Below, one piece after another: positions 20,170 to 27,985 of a DNA stretch of 64,000 nt (within the stretch, counting starts at the first letter, position 1; each line of letters opens with the position of its first letter). The notes under the pieces are model-generated. The model was not told where the DNA came from. It saw only the letters and a program-made list of their open reading frames with translations, and did not search any database. Made by a program: the position numbers and the translations under genes. The DNA comes from Chitinilyticum aquatile DSM 21506 (GTDB lineage Bacteria; Pseudomonadota; Gammaproteobacteria; Burkholderiales; Chitinibacteraceae), in NCBI RefSeq assembly GCF_000430805.1, contig NZ_AUMS01000001.1:124001-188000 (forward strand), read 5' to 3'.

Positions 20170-20427
20170 TTGAACGAGCCGTATCAGCCCATCTCCTGCG
20201 AGATGCACGATTATTTCGAAATTGCCTGCCTGCACCGGTATGCCTTGCGGGTCGAATTGCGCGATGGCGGTTTGCTGCAGGGCTGGGCCGCCGACGTGTT
20301 TAGCCGCGAACACGTCGAGTACCTGCGTCTGCTGACGCATGACGAGCATCTGGAAATCCGGCTTGATGCGATCCGCTGCATCGAGGCGACCAGCCATAGC
20401 GCGAGCTTTGGTCGTGTTGAATTCTAG
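20170..20427 (+). CDS. rof: Rho-binding antiterminator (Rof), TTG start
   Basis: An 85-aa small protein resembling E. coli Rof, which binds Rho and inhibits transcription termination. The pattern YQPISCEMHDYFEIACLHRY, RVELRDGGLLQGWAADVFSREHVEYL and then EIRLDAIRCIE follows Rof along its length (Sm-like fold). No ATG is in the right place; TTG at 20170 follows an excellent AAAGGGAGA at a 5-base spacing, so the rare start is likely real and may keep expression low. It diverges from ettA and is followed by a palindrome copy. Confidence 0.85.
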   Translation: MNEPYQPISCEMHDYFEIACLHRYALRVELRDGGLLQGWAADVFSREHVEYLRLLTHDEHLEIRLDAIRCIEATSHSASFGRVEF

Positions 20428-20436
20428 AGCTTTCTA

Positions 20437-20485
20437 GGGTATGTCCATGTGGCCATTTTAGGTAAATGTTTTCATGGCTATACAT
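20437..20485. repeat. 49-bp dispersed palindrome, copy 5
   Basis: Begins GGGTATG, core TGTGGCCATTTT, right half AAATGTTTTCATGGC, end TATACAT. The right core is eroded. It lies between rof and the GH18-LytTR gene. Confidence 0.55.
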
Positions 20486-20610
20486 CATTAAGTATCTGGC
20501 CCGGGCTGGCGGGTATGCCGTGCACAGGATGGCCGCCGGTGTGCACAATGCAACGCGGCATGGATGAAGCTGGACGGGGTGCTGTAAGCAATACACAATA
20601 GCCACCAAAC

Positions 20611-20630
20611 GTCGCCCAACAGATGGCGAC
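20611..20630. promoter_or_regulatory. Inverted repeat just before the GH18-LytTR gene
   Basis: GTCGCC and GGCGAC (perfect 6-bp arms, 8-bp spacer) end 12 bp before the ATG and 1 bp before the ribosome-binding site AGAGG. It could be a translational hairpin or an operator for autoregulation; neither can be shown from sequence. Confidence 0.35.
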
Positions 20631-20642
20631 AAGAGGCTGGCC

Positions 20643-22916
20643 ATGGATGCCGCCCGTTCGAGGATGGAGTTCGCCGTGTTGATTCTGCGTTGGCTGGCCG
20701 TGCTGTGCTGGCTTGGCGCGGTGCTGCCTGCCGTGGCGGCGCCGCGCATTGTCGCGTATTACCCGTTCTGGGCCAGTTACAACCGGGGGGTGACCCTTGG
20801 CTCCCTGCCGGTCGAAGAACTGACTCATCTGGTATATGCCTATGCGGTGGTGCAGGCCGATGGCCGCATCGCGCCCGGTGATGTGTTCGCTGACACGCTG
20901 CGTGTCGAAGCCATGCCGGATGGCGAGAACATCCAGGGCAATTACCGCGTGTTGCGCCAGCTGAAGGAACGCAATCCCGATCTGAAAATCATGCTGTCGA
21001 TGGGCGGCTGGGATCGTTCCGCCTCGTTCTCCGCCGTCTTTGCCGATCCGGCCTTGCGGCGCAACTGGGTGCAGTCGTTTTTCAGATTGCAGGACGAGTT
21101 CGGTTTTGACGGGCTGGAGCTGGACTGGCGCTATCCGGTGGGAGGTGGTGCGGCGAATACACCGGTCAGCCGGATGGACTGGCAATCGTATGCCACCGCG
21201 ATTTCTGAATTGCGCCAGGCCTGTTCTGCTGCGGGCAGGCAGTGCGAAATCGCCGTCACCATCGGCCCGCTGACTTCGCAACGGCGCAATGCCGATTGGC
21301 CTGCCTTGCTGAAAGATGCCGATTTTGCCAGCGTGCTTGCCGCCGATTTTCATGGCAGCTGGAATAACAATACCGGACACAAATCGCCGCTGTATCCGAG
21401 CATGCAGGAGCCCGACATGGCCGTGCAGCCGCTGGTGCAAGGCCTGCTGGCCGACGGCGTGCCGCCCGAGAAACTGGTCTTGCAGTTATCGATGCTGGCG
21501 AGCGGCTGGGATGGTGTTCCTGGCGTTGCCAACGGACTCGGGCAAGCCAGCAAACAGCCGTCGCGCGGCAGCTGGGACAGGCCGGAAAACCCGCCCAGCG
21601 GCCAGCTGGCCTATGCGGACATCAAACCCTGGCTGAACGGCCGCGATGTGATCGTCCAGCGTGACCCGGTGGGGGGCGTGCCTTATCTGTACCGGCCCGC
21701 GCTTCAGCAGTTTGTCAGTTATGAAGACGAGCAATCGCTTGCCGCGAAGCTGGATTTTGCGCGCGAGCATCAGCTCGCCGGCGTGGGTTTCTGGGATGTC
21801 AGTGCCGATCTGCGCGGGCCCGGTTCGTTGCTGCAGACGGCATACCGCTTCTATTATCCGGGCCGTTACTGGAATGGTGTGCTCGCGCAATCGGCCCGGG
21901 TGGGGCTGCCGTGGTTGCTGGGCGGGGTGGCCGGCGTCGCCCTCGTGGTGGCCGCCGGCTGGCTGCTCTGGCGCCGGCGATGCAGCTTGCGTGACGAAGC
22001 GGAATTACGCCGCATCAGGCGGCTGCAGCAAGGCCTGCACGCCTTGCCCTGTTCGCTGACGGAAATGCGCCGCACGACAAGCCACCTGCTGGATGAATCT
22101 GCCGCAGCGGCGCTGCCTGCAGCGGTGCTGCAGGCAATCGGCCGGATCGATGCCGATGCCGGCAGGCTGGTCTGTGCGCTTGATACGCTGTACCCGGTCA
22201 TCGGTGATGCGGGCGCCGCAGCGGCTGGCCGCCAGGATATCGAGCACCTGGGCGATTACACGCGGGCATTGAAAGGGCAGCGCAGCCTGGAGGAAATGCT
22301 GGAAGTGCTCAGGCGTTTTGCTTTGGCCGATGAGCGGGTGGATGCGGTCAGCATCACCCAGCTTGACGATGTGGCCGATGCGCCTGCATCCGGTTGCCAG
22401 CTGGCGGCCGGGCGTGACCACATGCGGATTGCTCATCCCCTTTTGAATGAATATTGCATCGTGCTCTCATTCCGTGGCGCCTTGCCACCCGAGGCTGAAG
22501 CGTATTTCTGCCAGCTGGCCGAGCAGATCATTCTGTTGCGCGAGCAGGTGCAGGAGTTGCTGGGGCAGCAGCAGCTGCTATGCGAGCTCTTTGAAATCGC
22601 CAGCCGGCGTGATCGCCTGCATTTCGTGCATGCCGAATCCGGTTACAGCGGAATTCACGCGGCCGATCTGCGCGAGCCGCGCTTCATTACGCTGCGTCTG
22701 CGCACATTGCGGCAGTATTTCGACGAGACCACTCTGCTGCAGGTGCATCGCTCCTATCTGGTTTCTCCGCGTGCGGTTGTTGCCGCCGTCCGTGTCCGTG
22801 GGGGAGTGGCGCTCAGTGTCGGGGGGAAACACATTCCCGTTTCGCGCTCGCAACTGGCCCGCATCCGCCACCGCTATCCAGCATGGTTTGCCGCAGTTGA
22901 AGGCCAGCCTGCCTGA
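20643..22916 (+). CDS. Membrane-bound pseudo-chitinase (GH18) fused to a LytTR DNA-binding domain
   Basis: A 757-aa protein with unusual architecture. Residues 14-33 form a signal anchor or cleavable signal. Residues about 35-405 are a GH18 chitinase-like domain: VAYYPFWASYN, IMLSMGGWDRSASFS, FDGLELDWRYP, ADFHGSWNNNTGHKSPLY and GVGFWDVSADLRG. The catalytic DxxDxDxE is D156-xx-E159-x-D161-x-R163, so the acid/base glutamate is arginine and the domain should bind but not cleave. A membrane helix spans about 421-444. A cytoplasmic helical, possibly GAF-like, region is at about 446-650. A LytTR domain occupies about 655-748 (RFITLRLRTLRQYF, LLQVHRSYLVSP, KHIPVSRSQLARIRHRY). Inferred role: a chitin-oligomer-sensing transmembrane transcription factor. 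Confidence 0.88.
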   Translation: MDAARSRMEFAVLILRWLAVLCWLGAVLPAVAAPRIVAYYPFWASYNRGVTLGSLPVEELTHLVYAYAVVQADGRIAPGDVFADTLRVEAMPDGENIQGNYRVLRQLKERNPDLKIMLSMGGWDRSASFSAVFADPALRRNWVQSFFRLQDEFGFDGLELDWRYPVGGGAANTPVSRMDWQSYATAISELRQACSAAGRQCEIAVTIGPLTSQRRNADWPALLKDADFASVLAADFHGSWNNNTGHKSPLYPSMQEPDMAVQPLVQGLLADGVPPEKLVLQLSMLASGWDGVPGVANGLGQASKQPSRGSWDRPENPPSGQLAYADIKPWLNGRDVIVQRDPVGGVPYLYRPALQQFVSYEDEQSLAAKLDFAREHQLAGVGFWDVSADLRGPGSLLQTAYRFYYPGRYWNGVLAQSARVGLPWLLGGVAGVALVVAAGWLLWRRRCSLRDEAELRRIRRLQQGLHALPCSLTEMRRTTSHLLDESAAAALPAAVLQAIGRIDADAGRLVCALDTLYPVIGDAGAAAAGRQDIEHLGDYTRALKGQRSLEEMLEVLRRFALADERVDAVSITQLDDVADAPASGCQLAAGRDHMRIAHPLLNEYCIVLSFRGALPPEAEAYFCQLAEQIILLREQVQELLGQQQLLCELFEIASRRDRLHFVHAESGYSGIHAADLREPRFITLRLRTLRQYFDETTLLQVHRSYLVSPRAVVAAVRVRGGVALSVGGKHIPVSRSQLARIRHRYPAWFAAVEGQPA

Positions 22917-22935
22917 TCGGCAGGCAGCCATTGGG

Positions 22936-22967
22936 CCCCGGGTCGGACAGGACCCGGGGTTTTTTTT
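22936..22967 (+). terminator. Terminator after the GH18-LytTR gene
   Basis: CCCCGGGTC, loop GGACAG, GACCCGGGG, then eight T. It ends a monocistronic transcript. Confidence 0.93.
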
Positions 22968-23064
22968 GCGGAGTTGCACCAGATTTTGTCCTGCGCCACC
23001 GAACAGATAGAATCTGCTTTCCGTCGCACCCCGGCCGGGTGCATCTGTAAAGGTTGTTTGCGCA

Positions 23065-24366
23065 ATGGCGTATTTGTTACTGCTGGGGCTGATTCTACTG
23101 AATGGCCTGTTTGCCATGTCGGAAATTGCGCTGGTAAGTGCCCGCAAGGCTCGGCTGGCGACACTGGCAGCAAAGGGAGATCGCACCGCTCGGATGGCGT
23201 TGCAACTGGGTGAAGATCCGACCCGATTTCTGTCCACCATCCAGATCGGCATCACGTCGATCAGCCTGCTGAACGGGATTGTCGGCGAGGCTGTGCTGGC
23301 CGGGCCTCTGGCGGCCTGGCTGATAGGGCATGGCATGCTGGAGCAATGGGCGCATGTACTGGCAACCGTGCTGGTGGTAATTGCCGTAACCTATGTCTCG
23401 ATTGTTGTTGGCGAGCTGGTGCCGAAAAGGCTGGGGCAGCTCAGACCAGAGCGCGTGGCCAGGCTGGTAGCCTTGCCCGTGCACTGGCTTTCCCGCCTGA
23501 CTGAACCATTTGTCTGGCTGCTGGCAATTTCGACCAATACGCTGCTGGCATTGCTGGGAGCCAGGAATACCGCTGCGCAGCAGGTCACCGAAGAGGAAAT
23601 CGAAGCCCTGCTGGCAGAAGGCTCGCAATCGGGCGTGATCGAGGAGCGGGAGCATGCCATCGTGCGCAATGTGTTCCGCCTTGATGACCGCCAGCTGGGT
23701 TCGCTGATGATTCCGCGCGCCGATCTGGTGTATCTGGATCTGGACGAGCCATTGGAAGTGCTGCTGCAGCAGGTCGAATCCACGCCATTCATGCGCTACC
23801 CAGTATGCCGGGGCGGGCTCGATAATCTGCTGGGGGTGGTCGATACGCGCCAGTTGCTGGAAGCCCAGCTCAAGGGTCAGACCGGGCAATTGCCGCTTGA
23901 TGCATTGCATCCCTGTCTGTTTGTTCCGGAAAGCTTGTCCGGCATGGAGTTGCTGGCCCAGTTCCGGGTTGCCAATCTGCCGATGGCCTTTGTCGTCAAC
24001 GAATATGGTGATCTGGAAGGACTCGTCACCCTGCAGGATTTGCTGGAAGCGGTGACGGGCGAGTTTCATCCGCACAATGGCGCAGAGGCCTGGGCGGTGC
24101 AGCGCAGTGATGGCTCATGGCTACTGGAGGGCTCAATGCCCATTCCCGAGCTGAAAGATCAGCTGCAGCTCGATACGGTGCCTGACGAGGATCGTGGTCG
24201 TTACCACACGCTCGGGGGGATGGTTCTGCAGTTGCTTGGCCGCATTCCACGTACCGGGGAAATTGCCCGCTGGGAAAACTGGTCGCTGGAAGTGGTCGAC
24301 ATGGATGGCCAGCGCATCGACAAGGTGCTGGCTTCGCGTCTTCCCGCCAGCAAGGCAGAGGAATGA
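23065..24366 (+). CDS. CNNM/CBS-pair/CorC-domain membrane transporter (hemolysin C-like family)
   Basis: A 433-aa inner-membrane protein. The N-terminal CNNM domain has three to four helices (LLLGLILLNGLFAMSEIAL, IGITSISLLNGIVGEAVLAGPLAAW, VLVVIAVTYVSIVVGELVPKRL). A cytoplasmic CBS pair spans about 200-335 (MIPRADLVYLDLD, VVDTRQLLEAQ, FVVNEYGDLEGLVTLQDLLEAV). The C-terminal CorC/HlyC domain is at about 345-425. Relatives move magnesium, cobalt or sodium or protect against them. It is not a demonstrated hemolysin despite the common family name. AAAGG lies upstream of the ATG. Confidence 0.9.
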   Translation: MAYLLLLGLILLNGLFAMSEIALVSARKARLATLAAKGDRTARMALQLGEDPTRFLSTIQIGITSISLLNGIVGEAVLAGPLAAWLIGHGMLEQWAHVLATVLVVIAVTYVSIVVGELVPKRLGQLRPERVARLVALPVHWLSRLTEPFVWLLAISTNTLLALLGARNTAAQQVTEEEIEALLAEGSQSGVIEEREHAIVRNVFRLDDRQLGSLMIPRADLVYLDLDEPLEVLLQQVESTPFMRYPVCRGGLDNLLGVVDTRQLLEAQLKGQTGQLPLDALHPCLFVPESLSGMELLAQFRVANLPMAFVVNEYGDLEGLVTLQDLLEAVTGEFHPHNGAEAWAVQRSDGSWLLEGSMPIPELKDQLQLDTVPDEDRGRYHTLGGMVLQLLGRIPRTGEIARWENWSLEVVDMDGQRIDKVLASRLPASKAEE

Positions 24367-24384
24367 GTACAAGCGTGGTACGGA

Positions 24385-24412
24385 AGTAAAAAAGCCCCGC
24401 AATAGCGGGGCT
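24385..24412 (-). terminator. Terminator of the phasin gene
   Basis: On the minus strand AGCCCCGC, loop TATT, GCGGGGCT is followed by six T. It lies 27 bp past the phasin stop codon; the convergent CNNM gene also ends here. Confidence 0.88.
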
Positions 24413-24438
24413 TGCGCACAGCGGGATAGTCCCTGCTT

Positions 24439-25008
24439 TTAGTGTTGGGTCGAGGCTGCGCTGGTTTTCTTGGCCGCAGTCTTGACTGCATCGGCGGTAG
24501 CAGTCGATGCTGCCTTGACCGAAGCGTCGGCGAAATCGGCAACCTGCTTGGCGGCCTTGGTCAGGCTGTCGACCGCGGCGGCAGTGGCTTGAACGGTTGA
24601 TTTGACAGCAGCAACCGCCACATCGGTACCAGCCGGAGCCGACTTCACGAAACGATCCAGACCGGCGACGGCGCTTTTGTTGAATACGGTGGTGCGCTCT
24701 TCGATCAGCTTGGTGTACTCGGCTTGCGCTTGCGAAGTGATTTCGTAAACGTTGCGATAGAACGACAGTGCCTGTTCGACAGCGCTTTCGTTCAGTTTCT
24801 GGTTCAGGGCAAGTGCTTCCTGCGCATCCTTGATTTGTGCCAAGGACTTGGCGGACTTGGCGGCATCTTCCAGCACGTTTTTGGCCGATTCGATCTGCAG
24901 CTTGCCGAGGCGCTCGGAGGTGTCGAGCGAGATGCGTGCAAAACGCAGTGCCGTTTCGACCTGTTCGGTGGCAAAATCATGGAATTGCTGTTGAGCGTTG
25001 GTGGTCAT
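24439..25008 (-). CDS. phaP: Phasin (PHB granule-associated protein)
   Basis: A 189-aa amphipathic, almost wholly helical protein that coats polyhydroxybutyrate granules. FHDFATEQVETALRFARISLDTSERLGKLQIESAKNVLEDAAKSA is phasin-like, and the tail is Ala/Lys/Thr-rich (DAVKTAAKKTSAAST), resembling the histone-like tails of some phasins. The ATG at 25008 has GGAGAAA upstream; a longer in-frame start is not supported. It diverges from phaR, and the shared 230-bp region carries paired TGC-rich inverted sites and a clear sigma-70 promoter, consistent with PhaR repression. Confidence 0.93.
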   Translation of the reverse strand: MTTNAQQQFHDFATEQVETALRFARISLDTSERLGKLQIESAKNVLEDAAKSAKSLAQIKDAQEALALNQKLNESAVEQALSFYRNVYEITSQAQAEYTKLIEERTTVFNKSAVAGLDRFVKSAPAGTDVAVAAVKSTVQATAAAVDSLTKAAKQVADFADASVKAASTATADAVKTAAKKTSAASTQH

Positions 25009-25085
25009 GATGCGTTTCTCCATTTTTTGTAAAAGGTGAGCCGGATCGCTGTAAGACCAGGCTTCGCCAATGCACCCGGTATGGT

Positions 25086-25096
25086 GCAGTGCACAA
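25086..25096. promoter_or_regulatory. TGC-rich site, proximal half of a paired PhaR operator (inferred)
   Basis: GCAGTGCACAA is the exact reverse complement of the distal site at 25142-25152. It lies downstream of the phaP -10. The nearby TGCACC/GGTGCA inverted repeat (25071-25088) overlaps it. Confidence 0.55.
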
Positions 25097-25105
25097 TGCG
25101 AATTC

Positions 25106-25134
25106 ATTCTGGATAGTCTGGATCAGAATGTCAA
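25106..25134 (-). promoter_or_regulatory. phaP promoter
   Basis: Read on the minus strand: -35 TTGACA at 25134-25129, a 17-base spacer, and -10 CAGAAT at 25111-25106. It sits between the two TGC sites. Confidence 0.65.
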
Positions 25135-25141
25135 TGCTTTT

Positions 25142-25152
25142 TTGTGCACTGC
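25142..25152. promoter_or_regulatory. TGC-rich site, distal half of a paired PhaR operator (inferred)
   Basis: TTGTGCACTGC, inverted relative to 25086-25096 with 56 bp between centres. It lies upstream of the phaP -35, between phaP and phaR. Assigning it to PhaR rests on position and on PhaR's known preference for TGC-containing sites. Confidence 0.55.
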
Positions 25153-25238
25153 CGCATGAACGTTGCGAACGGCTAAGTGCATGACTATGCTCATGATTAG
25201 CAAATACTTAACAAACCACTTCACACAGGGCTGCCGAT

Positions 25239-25862
25239 ATGAGCGGGGATAAACGAGTCATCAAGAAATACCCGAACCGACGTCTGTATGACACCGACAC
25301 CAGCTGTTACATCACGCTGGCCGATGTCAAACAGCTGGTCCTGGACAATGTGGATATTCAGGTGCTGGATGCCAAGACCAGTGAAGACATCACCCGTGGC
25401 GTGCTGCTGCAGATCATCATGGAAGAGGAAGCCGGCGGCATGCCGATGTTTTCCTACGATGTGCTCACCCAGATCATCCGCTTCTATGGCAATACCATGC
25501 AGGGCCTGATGGGTAATTATCTGGAGAAGAACCTGCAGCTGTTCTCCGAGATGCAGGGGCACCTGCAGGAGCAGGCCAGCACGGTCATCAAGGGTGGTAA
25601 TCCCGTTTTCAATCCGAACACCCTGTGGGGCGACCTGATGAAGATGCAGCCGCAGGCCATGCAGAGCATGATGGGCAATTACCTGGAAAACAGCACGCAG
25701 ATGTTTGCCGAAATGCAGCAGCAGATGCAGGAGCAGGCCAAAACCCTGTTTGGCGGCTTTGGTGTTCCCGCCAAAGACGAGGGCTCGACAGATGCTTCGG
25801 CCGCAGCTGCACCGGAAGAGGTCGCGGCTCCGGCACCACGCCGGCGCAAGCCTGCTGCCTGA
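25239..25862 (+). CDS. phaR: PHB synthesis repressor PhaR
   Basis: A 207-aa regulator that binds both DNA and PHB granules; it represses phaP until PHB accumulates and titrates it away. The N-terminal PHB/PHA accumulation-regulator DNA-binding domain reads RVIKKYPNRRLYDTDTSCYITLADVKQLV. A repeated helical granule-binding part follows (MQGLMGNYLEKNLQLFSEMQ and MQSMMGNYLENSTQMFAEMQ, a clear internal duplication at about 90-100 and 145-160). The tail is Ala/Pro-rich and basic. It is divergent from its expected target phaP and followed by a strong terminator. Confidence 0.96.
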   Translation: MSGDKRVIKKYPNRRLYDTDTSCYITLADVKQLVLDNVDIQVLDAKTSEDITRGVLLQIIMEEEAGGMPMFSYDVLTQIIRFYGNTMQGLMGNYLEKNLQLFSEMQGHLQEQASTVIKGGNPVFNPNTLWGDLMKMQPQAMQSMMGNYLENSTQMFAEMQQQMQEQAKTLFGGFGVPAKDEGSTDASAAAAPEEVAAPAPRRRKPAA

Positions 25863-25886
25863 CCGGGTTCATATCGGTTAGCCAGG

Positions 25887-25915
25887 GCGCCGCAGCTGCG
25901 GCGCCTTCGTTTTTC
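25887..25915 (+). terminator. Terminator after phaR
   Basis: A 20-bp perfect palindrome (GGCGCCGCAG/CTGCGGCGCC) followed by TTCGTTTTT. Confidence 0.85.
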
Positions 25916-26028
25916 GGGCGGGCCAGAGGATGATTTCCTGCTCTGCAATCGCTGACCATGTTTTCTTTTTTCATATTGACCGGCAGGGCTGGGCACTGCA
26001 GCCGCCGGCCGTTTCGTGCAGGAATTGT

Positions 26029-26817
26029 ATGTCGCAACTGGATCAATCCTATGAGCGCCGCTTCGGCGGTATTGCCCGCCTGTATGGCGCAGCAGCACTG
26101 GCACGATTCCGTGCCGCACACATTGCGGTGATCGGTGTTGGCGGGGTGGGCTCCTGGGTGGCCGAAGCCCTGGCGCGATCCGGTGTGGGTGCGCTGACGC
26201 TGATCGATCTGGATGACCTGTGCGTGTCGAATACCAATCGCCAGTTGCCGGCGCTGGATGGGCAATTCGGGCGGATGAAAGTGGCGGCATTGGCCGAGCG
26301 CATTCTCGCCATCAACCCGGAGTGCCGGGTAAATTGCATCGAAGATTTCATCGCGCCCGAAAACTTCGCCGAGTACCTGGGCGGCGGGCTGGACTATGTG
26401 GTTGATGCCATTGATTCGGTGCGGACCAAGGCCGCGCTGATCGCCTGGTGCCGCGATCACCGCCTCAGGATCATTACTACCGGCGGTGCCGGCGGCCAGA
26501 TCGACCCCACACAGGTTGCGGTTGAAGATCTGTCTCGCACGACGCATGACCCGCTGGCGAGCAAGGTGCGCGCGCAGCTACGCCGCCAATACGGTTTCGC
26601 CAAGGCGGAGCGGAAAATGGGGGTTGATTGCGTGTATTCCACCGAGCAGCTGGTGTATCCGCAGCCCGATGGTTCGGTCTGTGCGCAGAAGCCGCAGGCG
26701 GGTGATGGTCCGGTGCGCCTCGATTGTGCGGGTGGCTTTGGTGCCAGCGTCGCGGTGACCGGCACATTCGGCTTTGTGGCCGCCGCGCATGTGCTCAAAC
26801 ATCTGGCAAGGAATTAG
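26029..26817 (+). CDS. tcdA: tRNA threonylcarbamoyladenosine dehydratase
   Basis: A 262-aa E1-like enzyme that cyclises t6A37 to ct6A in tRNA using ATP. The N-terminal YERRFGGIARLYG and the nucleotide loop VIGVGGVGSWVAEALARSGVG are diagnostic of TcdA/CsdL. VVDAIDSVRTKAALI and MGVDCVYSTEQLVYPQ follow. The start at 26029 has AGGA upstream; 33 earlier in-frame codons are unrelated sequence. tsaB, for the preceding step of the same modification, lies 14 kb away. Confidence 0.95.
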   Translation: MSQLDQSYERRFGGIARLYGAAALARFRAAHIAVIGVGGVGSWVAEALARSGVGALTLIDLDDLCVSNTNRQLPALDGQFGRMKVAALAERILAINPECRVNCIEDFIAPENFAEYLGGGLDYVVDAIDSVRTKAALIAWCRDHRLRIITTGGAGGQIDPTQVAVEDLSRTTHDPLASKVRAQLRRQYGFAKAERKMGVDCVYSTEQLVYPQPDGSVCAQKPQAGDGPVRLDCAGGFGASVAVTGTFGFVAAAHVLKHLARN

Positions 26818-26819
26818 CT

Positions 26820-26868
26820 GGGTATATTCGTAAGGCCATTTTAATTATAGGGCTTTGCGATGATAGGG
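26820..26868. repeat. 49-bp dispersed palindrome, copy 6
   Basis: Begins GGGTATATTCG; the core AAGGCCATTTT pairs with ATAGGGCTTTGCG. The right terminus is degenerate (GATAGG). It fills the 52-bp convergent gap between tcdA (+) and amrS (-), where no other terminator is visible. Confidence 0.65.
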
Positions 26869-26869
26869 G

Positions 26870-27985
26870 TTAGGGTATTCTGGGTTGGCCGCTGTGCAGA
26901 TGCACCGGAATGCGGCGGTTGCCAAAGCTGCCGGCATAAGCGCTGAAACGGCCGGCCAGCCGGGCCCCGCACGCCAGACAGTGCCCGCTCTCATCGAGCG
27001 CGTAATCGCTGATCCGGTAACCCTGGCGTACGATCAACGCCTTGCCGCAGTCCGGACAGAATGTCGTTCCGCCATCGGGTGTTGCCACATTGCCCGTATA
27101 GACATGCAGCAGACCATGATCGAGACCGATCTGGCGGGCAAGCTGCAGGGTGGCTGCCGGCGTTGGCGGCCGGTCGGTCAGCCGGTAGTCGGGGTGAAAG
27201 GCAGTGAAGTGCAGTGGCACATCCGCACCCAGTTCATCGTGCACCCAGCGGCAGAGTGCCGTGATCTCGGCCTGGCTGTCATTGGCATCCGGAATCAGCA
27301 GGGTGGTGATTTCGAGCCAGCAGCTGCTTTCATGCCGGATGTGCTGCAGCGTATCGAGCACCGGTGCCAGCCGCGCACCGCAGTATCGCTTGTAGAAATC
27401 CTCGCTGAAGCCTTTCAGGTCAATGTTGGCCGCGTCCATCGCGGCAAAGAACAGCTGGCGCGGCTTGGCATGAATGTAGCCGGCGCTGACCGCGACCGTC
27501 CGGATGCCTGTGGCATGGCAGGCATCGGCCACATCGAGTGCATACTCGGCAAAAATCACCGGATCGTTGTAGGTGAATGCCACGCTGAGGCAATCGAGCT
27601 GGCGTGCGGTACTGGCCAGTTGGGCAGGGGTCGCGCTGTCCTGCAGCTTGTCCAGCTCGCGCGAGTGGGAAATATCCCAGTTCTGGCAGAACTTGCAGGC
27701 GAGATTGCAGCCGGCGGTACCGAACGACAATACCTTGCTGCCGGGGTGGAAGTGATTGAGTGGCTTTTTCTCGATCGGGTCGACGCAGAAACCGGAGGAA
27801 CGTCCCCAGCTAGTGAGTTCGATCGCATCGCCATGCCGTTCGCGGATCAGGCAGGCACCATGCTGGCACTCCTGCAATTTGCAGTCGCGCGGGCACAGAT
27901 CGCATTGCAGCCGGCCATCACCGAGCGGGTGGCTCCAGTGGGTGCCTGCCTGCAGGCCGCGGCTCAATGCGGCTTTTCCAGCCAT
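26870..27985 (-). CDS. amrS: AmmeMemoRadiSam system radical SAM protein
   Basis: A 371-aa radical SAM enzyme. The cluster motif is CNLACKFC, at about 93-100. Extra cysteines lie at the N-terminus (CDLCPRDCKLQECQHGAC) and in a C-terminal zinc-ribbon-like part (FCPDCGKAL, CLACGARL). NHFHPGSKVLSFGTAGCN and the INLKGF-like NIDLKGFSEDFYK are family landmarks. The substrate is not established in the literature I know. Its start overlaps amrA by 22 bp, and the amrB-amrA-amrS order is the complete three-gene cassette. Confidence 0.93.
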   Translation of the reverse strand: MAGKAALSRGLQAGTHWSHPLGDGRLQCDLCPRDCKLQECQHGACLIRERHGDAIELTSWGRSSGFCVDPIEKKPLNHFHPGSKVLSFGTAGCNLACKFCQNWDISHSRELDKLQDSATPAQLASTARQLDCLSVAFTYNDPVIFAEYALDVADACHATGIRTVAVSAGYIHAKPRQLFFAAMDAANIDLKGFSEDFYKRYCGARLAPVLDTLQHIRHESSCWLEITTLLIPDANDSQAEITALCRWVHDELGADVPLHFTAFHPDYRLTDRPPTPAATLQLARQIGLDHGLLHVYTGNVATPDGGTTFCPDCGKALIVRQGYRISDYALDESGHCLACGARLAGRFSAYAGSFGNRRIPVHLHSGQPRIP

